Assembly: GCF_004684935.1 (NCBI RefSeq)
Contig: NZ_SRJD01000006.1
Span: 1-64,000, forward strand
Length of the DNA stretch: 64,000 bases
Source of the DNA: Sporolactobacillus shoreae
Lineage (GTDB): Bacteria; Bacillota; Bacilli; Bacillales; Sporolactobacillaceae
Reading direction: 5' to 3'
Below are positions 1 through 7,918 of this stretch, piece by piece. Numbering within the stretch: the stretch's first letter is position 1; each line of letters begins with the position of its first letter. A model generated the notes under the pieces. It searched no databases. It was given only the letters and a program-made list of their open reading frames with translations, and was not told the origin of the DNA. A program made the translations under genes and the position numbers.

Positions 1-10
1 GGCTGCCAAC

Positions 11-44
11 TCCTCGTTACATATATTATAATATGTAACGAGGA
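11..44. repeat. 14-bp perfect inverted repeat
   Basis: Arms at 11-24 and 31-44 (TCCTCGTTACATAT and its exact reverse complement) flank a 6-base AT loop. No T-tract follows on either strand, so it does not look like an ordinary terminator. It lies just downstream of the broken TOPRIM-type gene and could be a protein binding site or the edge of an insertion or deletion; its function is not known. Confidence 0.6.
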
Positions 45-110
45 TAAAGTCAATAAAAAAACCGCTGTATATAAGTGTTTTCGGCAGTTTTAAGTAGGAT
101 TATCGTTACA

Positions 111-290
111 CTATATGGGAATGCAGGATTCATACGTGTTCTTTGCTCGATCAACAACCAGACTGTCATGCTCAACCCCACGGTAATATCGTCCGCTGAC
201 CCGCTCCAGCGGGTAGCCATTCTGCGCGCAAAAATCGACAATGTCAACGTCCTGAGCGCGCCGAATCGTATCCTTGTCCAATAATGCCAT
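111..290 (-). pseudogene. N-terminal fragment of a DUF3991/TOPRIM-like protein
   Basis: The 59-codon frame starts at ATG 290 behind a good ribosome site (AAGGAG). Its N-terminus (MALLDKDTIRRAQDVDIVDF, then HDSLVVD near residue 47) resembles the start of the DUF3991/TOPRIM primase-like proteins often encoded beside relaxases. Those proteins are normally several hundred residues long; here the frame closes after a short unrelated tail just where the conserved part should continue. I infer a gene cut or frameshifted near base 130. It follows the relaxase gene and a terminator at 315-347. The family assignment rests on a short stretch. Confidence 0.5.
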
Positions 291-314
291 AATGATTCGC
301 TCTCCTTTTTTAAC

Positions 315-347
315 GCAAAAAAAGACCGGCACAAGGCCCGTCTCTTT
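315..347 (-). terminator. Rho-independent terminator after the relaxase gene
   Basis: On the minus strand a GC-rich hairpin (GACGGGC / GCCGGTC arms, one mismatch, loop CTTGT) is followed by seven T. It sits between the relaxase stop (369) and the TOPRIM fragment start (290), so it would end or attenuate the long transfer operon. Confidence 0.7.
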
Positions 348-368
348 GTACGATCATTTATTTTTCTG

Positions 369-1601
369 TCACCGATGTTGTTCCATTTCCCACTGCAGCT
401 CTTCATACTTGCGTCGATTCTTCCGGCTCTGCAACTCATTGTCCAGCGCCCGTCGCAGCCGGCGAAGATCGCGTCGGGAAATGCTTCTGGGCGAAGAATA
501 AGAAGCTCCCGAAGCATATCCGCCGCTTTGCCGGCGCTGCTGCCATTCTTCATTCTTCTGCGCTCGTTCCTCCTTCCGGATCGTTTTCATTTCGCGAAGA
601 AGCGCATTGCCCAACTTGCTGTAAAGCTCGTGCTGCCTATTGTCGTAGTAATCCTTATAGCGCTCTGTTTCTTTTGGACCGTCTCCATACAGTGTTTTCC
701 GGTAATTCATTTCGCTTTTCAGCGCTTCGTCCAGCTGTTTCAGCTCTTCCGGATGCTCATGTTCCAAATAGTTTTTCACGGCCTCGTCGATCAATGGACG
801 GATCCCATTCATGGCATTGTTATTATATTTCCACAACCGCATATCACCTGGAAGCTGGGCATAAATCTGATTAAACAGCTGTAAGCTTTCGCGATCATAA
901 GCAAAATTAATCGCGACCTTTGATGGTGCCATGCGCTGTTGGATAAGTTCAGAGATCCGCGCAAGTTCCTGGTCACGATTTAGAAGCGCATTAGCCACCG
1001 TGCTTTTCATTTTATCGAGCGTCGACTTCTTTCGGGAGCCGCGGCGCGCTTCATACATCTCTCCAGTTTCCTTATCTTTAAAAACCTGCTTCGGGCGCGT
1101 CGGCTGCGGTTCCACCATCGCAACGTGTATATGGATATTATCCGTGTTGTAATGGATCGACGCCGTCCAAATCGCGGAAACTTCAAGTCCCTCCGCATGC
1201 ATCATCGACCGCATTCCCGAACGTATCGACCGCTGAAGCGCGCCTTTATTCAACCACCCCGTTTGCGAATTGTAAAAACCGTTCGCCGCCAGCCAGGCGT
1301 TGTCAAAACTGATCACGTCCTGCCACATGCATGATCCGTTTTTCTGTGCGATTTCAAACTGCTTTTTGATAGCCTGCTTTTCTTTAAAGTTCAGTGCATC
1401 TTCGTCTGCAGTAAAAATCCCTTCAGACTTCAAGGGATTGTTCATGTACTGATTGTAGCCGTCGAAGGACAGGGCATTAAACTGCTTAAAATGATCGTTT
1501 CGTACAGCTTCACTTCGATCTACATAGTCAATGTAATTCTTAAATTTCGCGGACCCGGCTTGAACAAATTTTGAGACAAGCACAATGCCAGGCCGGGTCA
1601 C
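369..1601 (-). CDS. MobP2-type conjugative relaxase
   Basis: A 410-residue relaxase expected to nick oriT and pilot the strand during transfer. The N-terminus (PGIVLVSKFVQAGSAKF, then NYIDYVDR) supplies the candidate catalytic tyrosines near residues 23-26. The metal-binding three-histidine motif is visible near residue 155 as HYNTDNIHIHVAMVEP. The C-terminal third is charged and probably helical. The GTG start at 1601 overlaps the stop of the upstream accessory gene (1598), so translation is probably coupled. This is the last intact gene of the transfer operon in view. The MobP2 call comes from the N-terminal signature. Confidence 0.88.
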   Translation of the reverse strand: MTRPGIVLVSKFVQAGSAKFKNYIDYVDRSEAVRNDHFKQFNALSFDGYNQYMNNPLKSEGIFTADEDALNFKEKQAIKKQFEIAQKNGSCMWQDVISFDNAWLAANGFYNSQTGWLNKGALQRSIRSGMRSMMHAEGLEVSAIWTASIHYNTDNIHIHVAMVEPQPTRPKQVFKDKETGEMYEARRGSRKKSTLDKMKSTVANALLNRDQELARISELIQQRMAPSKVAINFAYDRESLQLFNQIYAQLPGDMRLWKYNNNAMNGIRPLIDEAVKNYLEHEHPEELKQLDEALKSEMNYRKTLYGDGPKETERYKDYYDNRQHELYSKLGNALLREMKTIRKEERAQKNEEWQQRRQSGGYASGASYSSPRSISRRDLRRLRRALDNELQSRKNRRKYEELQWEMEQHR

Positions 1602-2062
1602 GATTCAACCGCTTTCTGAGCGGACTCGCGCTGCTTCTTTTTCTCCGCACGTTCCTTCATCTTAATTTGCTGTTCTGTGATGACATTGGAAACGGTCGCC
1701 GTCGCCTGCTCCAGAATCGACGACTTGAACATCGTCGTTGGGATGAAGTTTTCTTTACCATCTTTCGGTCTCTGTCCCATCAGCTGATTGTTCCAGAGCT
1801 CCATCAAAATGCGGACATTTTTATCGACATATCCGCTCCGAATGCGTAACACATCCAAGCTCGTTCTGAACCGATCATAGACCTTTTCAATCCACTCGTC
1901 TTGGGACGCAATCTGAGTGCGTAGCCGGTCATGTTCCGCAAGCACTTTCTCAATCGTATCGGACAGGCTCTTGCCGCCAAGACGCTCCTGTTGCGCCTCA
2001 AGATAGGCGAGGCCATACCTAGATTCTTTTTCTTCCTTCAGTCGAATGTTTTTTCGGATCAT
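1598..2062 (-). CDS. Relaxase-associated accessory protein (hypothetical)
   Basis: A 154-residue charged protein, mostly helical, that I do not recognise by family. Its N-terminus (IRLKEEKESRYGLAYLEAQQ) resembles that of the next gene upstream (ISFKESGEKGWGIDYLSAQH), so the two look like paralogues. The ATG at 2062 overlaps the upstream stop in an ATGA junction and its own stop overlaps the relaxase start. Position between an RHH-type protein and the relaxase suggests a relaxosome or DNA-processing accessory role; this is inference from context. Confidence 0.75.
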   Translation of the reverse strand: MIRKNIRLKEEKESRYGLAYLEAQQERLGGKSLSDTIEKVLAEHDRLRTQIASQDEWIEKVYDRFRTSLDVLRIRSGYVDKNVRILMELWNNQLMGQRPKDGKENFIPTTMFKSSILEQATATVSNVITEQQIKMKERAEKKKQRESAQKAVES

Positions 2063-2358
2063 TGACTCACCCCGCTGCTCTCAGTTAAACCATTCAGGTC
2101 TTCCTTCATGTCTGAAGAAACGTCTTCTAAAATTCTCTGAGCACCATTTAGAATTGCCGTTGTCTGATCGAAAAGTTCATTTCTTTCTTTCAGCAGACAC
2201 TCATGTTCTCCTAAAATTATTTCAATTAATTTTGATTGGCTATCGATCATTTCCGCCGACATACCTTCGACAAGATAGCGTTCATGCTGTGCCGATAAAT
2301 AATCAATCCCCCATCCCTTCTCGCCAGACTCTTTAAAACTAATCTTCTGAGCGATCAT
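2059..2358 (-). CDS. Relaxase-associated accessory protein, paralogue of its neighbour
   Basis: A 99-residue soluble protein, probably helical. Residues 4-25 align with the start of the 1598-2062 product (conserved G-x-x-YL-x-AQ-x-ER pattern), suggesting duplication with divergence. ATGA overlaps at both ends (2355-2358 and 2059-2062) tie it into a four-gene cassette ending in the relaxase. No known domain is recognised and a relaxosome role is inferred only from position. Confidence 0.7.
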   Translation of the reverse strand: MIAQKISFKESGEKGWGIDYLSAQHERYLVEGMSAEMIDSQSKLIEIILGEHECLLKERNELFDQTTAILNGAQRILEDVSSDMKEDLNGLTESSGVSQ

Positions 2359-2606
2359 CTCAACAAACCCTCCCTTTCTTGTTTTACTAAGCCGCCCACA
2401 ACTTCCGTATTTTCACGAATGGTCATGGCACAAATTTTCATTGTCTCTTCCATCCTTTCCAGCAAGTCGGTGATTTCCGGCTGGGTCAAATTCAGGACAA
2501 TCAGGCGACGCAAATATTCTTGCTGAGACATATGATTATGGCTGGCCCGCATACTCAGCGCGGCCAACGTTTCTTTTGAAAGACCATGGATTGTAACGCC
2601 TGGCAT
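2355..2606 (-). CDS. Ribbon-helix-helix-like small protein (MobC/CopG type)
   Basis: An 83-residue protein. I chose ATG 2606, which has GGAGGT six to seven bases upstream, over the in-frame GTG at 2615. Residues 5-40 (short strand VTIHGLS, then two helices with a QQEYLRRL motif) fit an RHH DNA-binding fold as in auxiliary relaxosome proteins. It is the first gene after the palindromic region at 2651-2910, which fits binding to oriT. The domain call is by pattern only. Confidence 0.65.
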   Translation of the reverse strand: MPGVTIHGLSKETLAALSMRASHNHMSQQEYLRRLIVLNLTQPEITDLLERMEETMKICAMTIRENTEVVGGLVKQEREGLLR

Positions 2607-2639
2607 GATAACCACCTCCGATTATGGCAAATTCTGGGG

Positions 2640-2922
2640 CAAGAAATTTGTAAGAGCATAAGGGGAATCTGTAACCATTTCATGGTTAAAACCGCAGTGC
2701 GGTTTGATTTCTCGTGGTTATGCTTTTACTAAGGAATGTGCCGTTTTTAATCATTTTGGCACGCCATTTTCTGGTATATGGCACGATTTCCCCTCATTTC
2801 TGTGTCCCATTATTTCCCTTTAAAAACTAAACAGCCCAAAATGTGCCGTATTCTGCCATTTCAGCACACCATATTTTGGGAGTGTGCCACTTTGGCACGC
2901 CATTTTCTTCCTTTTTTAAAGC
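2640..2922. other. Candidate oriT: nested inverted and direct repeats
   Basis: This 283-base non-coding gap precedes the relaxase cassette. Nested palindromes: outer TAAGAGCATAA (2651-2661) against TTATGCTTTTA (2718-2728); TAACCAT (2672-2678) against ATGGTTA (2682-2688); AAACCGCA (2689-2696) against TGCGGTTT (2698-2705). To the right lies an exact 18-base direct repeat (TTTGGCACGCCATTTTCT at 2755-2772 and 2891-2908) plus several GTGCC/GGCAC pairs. Palindromes plus repeats beside an RHH protein and relaxase are typical of an origin of transfer. No nick sequence could be assigned, so this is inference. Confidence 0.6.
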
Positions 2923-3750
2923 TCATTGAGCCATTTTTTTGAGCTTTTTTTGTAATAAATCAATCTCCTGACGGTTATCCTTGGCTCTGATCTGGCTCTG
3001 CCGGATGTCGTTTTCGAGGCTGACAATCTGCGATTGATAGCTCATAATATTGCTTTCCGTGTCCTGTTTATCGCTGCCGGTCTGATAGCTGGCCTGATCC
3101 TTCAGTGCACGAATCTGGCTGTTAAGTGCGCTGATATTTTTCCGGTAGCGGGCTTGTTTCTCTCCCTCTTTTGCCATCGCCCGATTGCAGTCGCCGATCA
3201 GCATCCGATAATAGCGGGCGGCGTATGCGGATGCCTGAAGGCTCTGAAAGTGTTTCTTTTTAACTGCGGAAGGCTCAGAAACATAGAGCTTCTGATTCGA
3301 AGAAAATGACGATTCACCGGACGAACCTGCGGCATGGACCAGTATGGAAACATTCGTCCATCCGGCCGGCAGGCGGTGAATATAGAGCAGGTAATAGTTA
3401 TCGACAATCTTAATCAGCTGCGTCTTGTAATGCGCTTTTAGATTCGTTTTTTCGGCGACGTCGACTGAATAACCGGTGGGAATACTATTTGCATTGTTGT
3501 CGATCATCAGCCCGACTTCTAGCAAATTCCGGTCGGCATAAAATGTCTTACTGGTCATCTGGACGGTCAAATCGCCGGTATTCACTTTCGCGCGAAGTGC
3601 GGTGTTCTCATAATCGTCAGGGACATGCACGAGCAGCCGACTGAGAAACAAAAATGTGTACACTGTGATCAGGATGATCGCGAGTGCGCGATAAATATTC
3701 TCTTTGTGATCAAAAAGCTGTTTGAGTTTTTCAAGTAAACGTTTCTCCAT
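2923..3750 (-). CDS. Membrane-anchored coiled-coil protein of the transfer operon
   Basis: Start ATG 3750 has GGAGGTC upstream; the longer frame to 3843 lacks this and runs into the neighbour. The 275-residue product has one N-terminal membrane segment (about residues 20-42), an extracellular beta-rich region (about 55-165) and a C-terminal coiled coil rich in Q, K, S and R (about 185-275). Topology fits a wall-side component of the mating apparatus, but I recognise no named family. It follows the cell-wall hydrolase gene closely (13 bases). Confidence 0.75.
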   Translation of the reverse strand: MEKRLLEKLKQLFDHKENIYRALAIILITVYTFLFLSRLLVHVPDDYENTALRAKVNTGDLTVQMTSKTFYADRNLLEVGLMIDNNANSIPTGYSVDVAEKTNLKAHYKTQLIKIVDNYYLLYIHRLPAGWTNVSILVHAAGSSGESSFSSNQKLYVSEPSAVKKKHFQSLQASAYAARYYRMLIGDCNRAMAKEGEKQARYRKNISALNSQIRALKDQASYQTGSDKQDTESNIMSYQSQIVSLENDIRQSQIRAKDNRQEIDLLQKKLKKMAQ

Positions 3751-3763
3751 TTTGACCTCCTTT

Positions 3764-4795
3764 CTACTGTGCGAGTTGCACGACGACGCCCTTGAAATGG
3801 CTCTTCCAATAGCTGTTTGACAGACTGGAGATCGTAACGCCATGACTATCGTTGCAGTTTAAAAATTGATCACCGCTGCCCATCCAAATGCCGACATGCC
3901 CATTCGTTTTGTACGTATCGAAGAAAACCAAATCCCCGGCACGGATCTGGCTGAAGGAAACACGGTGACCTTCTGTGACAAGTTGATCCGTTGTCCAGCC
4001 GACATTCACGCCGGCCTGTGCGAAGGCATAATGCACAAAGCTAGAACAGTCAAAACGACCAGCTGCAATGTCACTCTGATTCCGCCCACCGCCAAATACA
4101 TAAGTACTTCGACCGATGTATGTCTCGCCAGCAGCAATTGCCGCAGCGACCTGCGGTGTGCTGGCTAAGATGGGACTGCCTTGACCAGCCGTGGGAACCA
4201 GGTAGCGCTCGACATGAGGCACGTAATCTTGATCCCCGTAAGCATAGGTCCCGTCTTTCCGCATCCGACCGTTGCTATAAATACTGGCGAAGGCAATTGC
4301 CGTACTCTTCGAATAGCCCCCGCTTTGTTTGATCGCATAGTCAATAAAGCCGTAGCCAAAGTTGTATGCCTGGAGAGCTGTTTCCAGCCGGTTCTGCTCG
4401 GCTTTTTGCGCAGCCTTGTAGTCTTTCGCGTACTCCTTAACACCGTTAATAATCGAGTCTGTTGGATTACTTGCTCCGTCTTGCATCACATCGCTCCTAT
4501 CTCCGCCGGACTCTTGCATCATGATCGCAAGCACGACATTGACCTGATCGGGAATGCCGTTCTTCTTGCAGTTCTGTTCCACCAGTGCTTTGTAGCGAAG
4601 AACATCTGGAGAGACGTTCAATGTGCCGTCTGTCGTTCCAGTATCAGGTGAAGAGAGGATGCCGGTCAGCATTGCGACCAGGGCAAGAACGACCACAAGA
4701 ATAAATACACCAGAAAAACCGGCACCACCGAGCAACCAGAAAAGCAATTTACGGCTCACGGCTTTTCGGATAGCTCCTGCGGCTGGTGCAGCCAT
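3764..4795 (-). CDS. Bifunctional peptidoglycan hydrolase, CwlT-like (lysozyme-like + NlpC/P60)
   Basis: A 343-residue hydrolase that should open the wall locally for the conjugation channel. A membrane anchor lies at about residues 16-42. The lysozyme-like transglycosylase domain (about 70-200) shows the catalytic-type glutamate in [10 protein letters not shown]. The NlpC/P60 domain (about 215-343) shows Cys in [10 protein letters not shown] and His in NGHVGIW. This domain order matches CwlT of ICEBs1 and the VirB1-like enzymes of Gram-positive type IV secretion systems. RBS GGGAGGGG precedes ATG 4795. Confidence 0.9.
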   Translation of the reverse strand: MAAPAAGAIRKAVSRKLLFWLLGGAGFSGVFILVVVLALVAMLTGILSSPDTGTTDGTLNVSPDVLRYKALVEQNCKKNGIPDQVNVVLAIMMQESGGDRSDVMQDGASNPTDSIINGVKEYAKDYKAAQKAEQNRLETALQAYNFGYGFIDYAIKQSGGYSKSTAIAFASIYSNGRMRKDGTYAYGDQDYVPHVERYLVPTAGQGSPILASTPQVAAAIAAGETYIGRSTYVFGGGRNQSDIAAGRFDCSSFVHYAFAQAGVNVGWTTDQLVTEGHRVSFSQIRAGDLVFFDTYKTNGHVGIWMGSGDQFLNCNDSHGVTISSLSNSYWKSHFKGVVVQLAQ

Positions 4796-4808
4796 AACAC
4801 ACCCCTCC

Positions 4809-5462
4809 CTATTCTTCTAAGCTTGACGCGAAGTAGGCCACTTTCAGCGCGCCGTTTTCTTGTTTTAAATCGACGCTGACTGTTTCCGTCTGGCTCCCCG
4901 TCGGTTTGTTTTTTGAGTCAAAAGTCTGAACGTTCATCGATGCCTTAACGCTCTCCACGGCATCGTTTTCACTTACCGTTTGGACCGCAATTTTTGAAAT
5001 TTTCCGGAATCCGTAGGATGGTACATGTGTGTCATTCGTCTGCGACTCGGACAGCTCTTTATAAAAACCGGCGTCCGTAATCGACTGCACATCAGCCAGA
5101 TGCTGATAGGGATTGGTTCGGTCATAAGCGAAATACTCGCTAATGAATTGCGTGACCAGTGCTTTGGCAGCTTTCGCATCCACAGGAACATGAGCAGCCG
5201 AAGATGAGGATTCGGAAGACGCAGCTGACGACTCTGACGCTATACCGGACAGGCTGCTATCGTCCGCAGGCCGCTCTCCGGCAATCGTTACCGATTGGTC
5301 AGAGGCCTTAGATGACGTTTGAGCAGGTGCTAAATGTTCCCATACATATACCCCACCAATCAGCAGAAAGCTGGCAAGAAGCAAACAAAACAGGAGCTGG
5401 CTACGCCGAAGCTCCTGTTTTGAAGGCTGTGGGTGATTCGCCTTCGGATGTTTGTTGAACAC
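4809..5462 (-). CDS. VirB8/TcpC-like conjugation protein
   Basis: A 217-residue bitopic membrane protein: cytoplasmic N-terminus, one transmembrane segment at about 24-44, a Ser/Ala linker (about 65-95), and a C-terminal domain (about 100-217) that resembles the NTF2-like fold of TcpC/VirB8 proteins. It would form part of the channel scaffold. GTG start at 5462 with GGAGGGGC upstream, directly after the VirB4 ATPase gene and before the CwlT-like hydrolase, the usual grouping in Gram-positive ICEs. The fold is inferred from topology, size and context. Confidence 0.7.
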   Translation of the reverse strand: MFNKHPKANHPQPSKQELRRSQLLFCLLLASFLLIGGVYVWEHLAPAQTSSKASDQSVTIAGERPADDSSLSGIASESSAASSESSSSAAHVPVDAKAAKALVTQFISEYFAYDRTNPYQHLADVQSITDAGFYKELSESQTNDTHVPSYGFRKISKIAVQTVSENDAVESVKASMNVQTFDSKNKPTGSQTETVSVDLKQENGALKVAYFASSLEE

Positions 5463-5464
5463 AA

Positions 5465-7360
5465 TTAAGCCCCTCCTTTAAAGAGATCTAATTCGTCCTG
5501 GGTGACTTCCACATGAAAGATCAGGTTCTGATCGCCGCTGATCGACAGCAAGCAATCGCCCTTTTCAAACTGCGGTAACATCTGATATTCGTTTTCGGTA
5601 ATCTGATCGCCGAATAGCCGACGGACGAGATCCATCGACGACTGGTCCATCTTCATGATGAGCTTGTATTGCGTGAGCCCGAAGATCTCGGCGAGCTTAT
5701 TAGCCGCCTGAACCATCTTCGGATCGCTGACGCCGCTTGCTTTCGGAAACATGCGCTCCAGTCGCTGCGTGGCCAAAACCACGCCGCCGAAAAATTTTCG
5801 AGCTTCTGACTCCAGCGTGACAAAAAAGTCCGCTGCAAACGCCTTTTGGATGTTCAGGATGTTGTGGCATTCATCGACCATAATGAGGAAACGGACAATG
5901 TCTTCCCAACGTTTTTGATGGTTGTCGTAGGCTTCCTTCTCAGGCCTGCCAATGCGCATCATATCGCCCCAGATCTGTGTCAACGCATTGTAAACCTGAA
6001 TATCAAAAATCCGGCTGTCAAACTGGCTAAGCACGCCGATGTCGTAGAAAACGACCTGCTGACCGCTGAGATCTGGGATGGTCGTCACGCCTTCAAAAAT
6101 ATCGTTATAGTTAAGCACCAGAACCTTCAGCTGTTTCGCAATGTCGCCGATCCGTCCTTTAAAGCGGACATCTGTTTCTTGAGCATAACGTTTTTCGCAG
6201 AAGACCATAAACTGGCCAAGCGTCGGATAGGCCTCAGCACCGAGATCGGTAACATGCGTTTGCCCGTCTCCCCACAGGCCGATTTCCTTGTAAAAGTCAT
6301 ACACCAATTCGTCAAATTGGCTGAGGTCATTGCTGTCGGCTTCCTTGTTCAGGATGCGATAACACATATCCAACTTGGAAACGTGCTGCCGGAATGAGCC
6401 GGCTTCATCGATCGCGACATTGTCTTCTCCGGATTGCGTCACAGTTGGAAACACTTGCATGAGATTGATTCGCCCACCGGTGCCGTCCAGGTTAATCGTC
6501 TGCCCGCCAAGATCCTCCGTGACGGCCAGGAATTCACCGGACTTGTCAAACCCGCGAATGAAATTACCTTTTGCGGCGTTCTCGCGTAATATTTTTTTGA
6601 TCGTGGTCGATTTACCACCGCCCATGTCCCCGGTAATAAACACATTGTAGTAAAGCCGCTTTTTTGTTTTATGGAACATGTCCCAATAGACCGTGCCCCG
6701 GGTGCGCGTCAGTCCATAAAACGAAGCCGATGGATCGCGCAGGCTCGTCACGTTATGCGCAAAACCAATACCCATCACTTCGGCCGGAATTTCCACCCCT
6801 TCCCGGTGCGTTCGCAGAATTTTCTGCGTCGGTGCATCCAAAAACAGCGACTGCCATTCTTCTTTCGCTTCCGAGAGGAAGACCTGGCTCTTGTATCCAT
6901 CGCTATCGAGCTTCTTCACGATCTCGCTGACTCTTTTTTGCAGATCCACCCGGGTGGCCGCATGAAGAAAGATGCGCGCCTGTACGCGTTTAATGACTTC
7001 GCCGTTTTGCCGAACGTCCAGGCCGAGCTGGCGGAGCGTGGTAAGCTCTTCACCAGCGACATCGGCGTCCTGCTGGTGCGCGGCGTCTTTGACCCGTGCG
7101 GCCAATTCGTCGGTGGAATATTTGATCTGCGCGCCATAATCAATTTCTGATTCCGTCATCGTATCGACGGTAACAATCGTGTCCGGTAAACTGGTGATGA
7201 CGTTTAGCCAGTAAGCCGAAAACTGAAAGGGAAAGCGATAAATATGAATGCAGCCTTCATAGCCAGTGCCGCGGCAAATAAACGCCTCGTCCTTGAAAGA
7301 AAGCCCGCCCTGAGGCTGCGTATCGTAAACAAACTGCAGTTCCTGTTCAATGGAAGGCAT
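5465..7360 (-). CDS. VirB4-type ATPase, ATPase-domain gene of a split VirB4
   Basis: Energises assembly of the type IV secretion channel. Start set at ATG 7360 (AAAGGGGG upstream); 631 residues. Walker A is GDMGGGKSTT (about residue 243) and Walker B FLIMVDECHN (about 490); a C-terminal motif LATQRLERM follows. The N-terminal part is shorter than in whole VirB4 proteins, and a separate gene at 14728-15309 looks like the missing N-terminal domain. It overlaps the upstream 152-residue gene by 14 bases. Confidence 0.9.
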   Translation of the reverse strand: MPSIEQELQFVYDTQPQGGLSFKDEAFICRGTGYEGCIHIYRFPFQFSAYWLNVITSLPDTIVTVDTMTESEIDYGAQIKYSTDELAARVKDAAHQQDADVAGEELTTLRQLGLDVRQNGEVIKRVQARIFLHAATRVDLQKRVSEIVKKLDSDGYKSQVFLSEAKEEWQSLFLDAPTQKILRTHREGVEIPAEVMGIGFAHNVTSLRDPSASFYGLTRTRGTVYWDMFHKTKKRLYYNVFITGDMGGGKSTTIKKILRENAAKGNFIRGFDKSGEFLAVTEDLGGQTINLDGTGGRINLMQVFPTVTQSGEDNVAIDEAGSFRQHVSKLDMCYRILNKEADSNDLSQFDELVYDFYKEIGLWGDGQTHVTDLGAEAYPTLGQFMVFCEKRYAQETDVRFKGRIGDIAKQLKVLVLNYNDIFEGVTTIPDLSGQQVVFYDIGVLSQFDSRIFDIQVYNALTQIWGDMMRIGRPEKEAYDNHQKRWEDIVRFLIMVDECHNILNIQKAFAADFFVTLESEARKFFGGVVLATQRLERMFPKASGVSDPKMVQAANKLAEIFGLTQYKLIMKMDQSSMDLVRRLFGDQITENEYQMLPQFEKGDCLLSISGDQNLIFHVEVTQDELDLFKGGA

Positions 7361-7805
7361 GGCAAATGCCCCCTTTCTTTTCGTCCGTGTCCTGCGAAAA
7401 CGCAACGTTGTCGCAGGGACTGAATGCATAGGCAATATACTCAAAATAAGCGTTCCGATCGGTAGGCATTTCTCTGGACAACAAAGTAAGAAAATTCGAG
7501 AAGGGTGTGCTCTGAAAATCTTCTGCATTATAGACCCGCGGGCTGATGTGCCGGCCTTGTTCTTCGGACTGCCGCAAAACTGCGCAGCGGCAGTCCTTTC
7601 CTTGAAGCTCTCGCATGCGTCCGCCGCGTTTTAGGTAACAAAGCCGGACATGGACAGGGTCGAAAAAAACACTACCCAGATTTGCATTCCGCGCATACTG
7701 ATTCACCACATCGCCGGCCGTTGCTTCAACCGTTTCTACGGGTACTTCGATTTCAAATCCTTCTCGTTCAAAAAAACCGGAAATTCTAAATCGCAAAAAT
7801 CTCAC
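7347..7805 (-). CDS. Hypothetical protein preceding VirB4
   Basis: A 152-residue soluble protein with no family I recognise; it begins with a beta-rich segment (MRFLRFRISGFFEREGFEIE) and ends in the overlapping start of the VirB4 ATPase gene. Its GTG start (7805) overlaps the stop of a 17-residue leader peptide in a GTGA junction, so its translation may be coupled to the leader. Context suggests a transfer role. Confidence 0.65.
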   Translation of the reverse strand: MRFLRFRISGFFEREGFEIEVPVETVEATAGDVVNQYARNANLGSVFFDPVHVRLCYLKRGGRMRELQGKDCRCAVLRQSEEQGRHISPRVYNAEDFQSTPFSNFLTLLSREMPTDRNAYFEYIAYAFSPCDNVAFSQDTDEKKGGICHAFH

Positions 7806-7855
7806 CTTCCTGGTTTGAGTATTAAAAAAAATGATCCGCCAGCTGCGGATCTCAT
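7802..7855 (-). CDS. Possible 17-residue leader peptide overlapping a terminator
   Basis: ATG 7855 follows a near-perfect Shine-Dalgarno (AAAGGGGGTG) and encodes MRSAAGGSFFLILKPGR. The frame runs through the terminator hairpin at 7824-7851, so translating ribosomes would disrupt that hairpin, and its stop overlaps the GTG start of the next gene. It may be a translated attenuator. Coding is not proven. Confidence 0.4.
   Translation of the reverse strand: MRSAAGGSFFLILKPGR
7824..7851 (-). terminator. Intrinsic terminator inside the transfer operon (proximal)
   Basis: Minus-strand stem GATCCGC / GCGGATC with a 5-base loop is followed by eight T. It lies within the leader peptide before the 7347-7805 gene. 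Confidence 0.75.
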
Positions 7856-7873
7856 CACCCCCTTTCCATATGT

Positions 7874-7900
7874 AAAAAAAGGAACGACCTAAGCCGTTCC
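7874..7900 (-). terminator. Intrinsic terminator inside the transfer operon (distal)
   Basis: Minus-strand stem GGAACG / CGTTCC, extended by near-pairs, then seven T. It follows the 7919-9199 gene by only 18 bases and is tandem with the terminator at 7824-7851. Confidence 0.8.
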
Positions 7901-7918
7901 TCCATGATCATTAGGTTA

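Noticed and set aside
1-400. Search for the left attachment site (copy of the tRNA-Arg 3' end)
   Set aside because: No match to the GGTTCGATTCCCCCC region was found by eye in this area; the left end is probably outside the window.
375-884. Plus-strand frame of 169 codons opposite the relaxase gene
   Set aside because: It lies wholly within the relaxase gene on the other strand, has no ribosome site and an unnatural composition.
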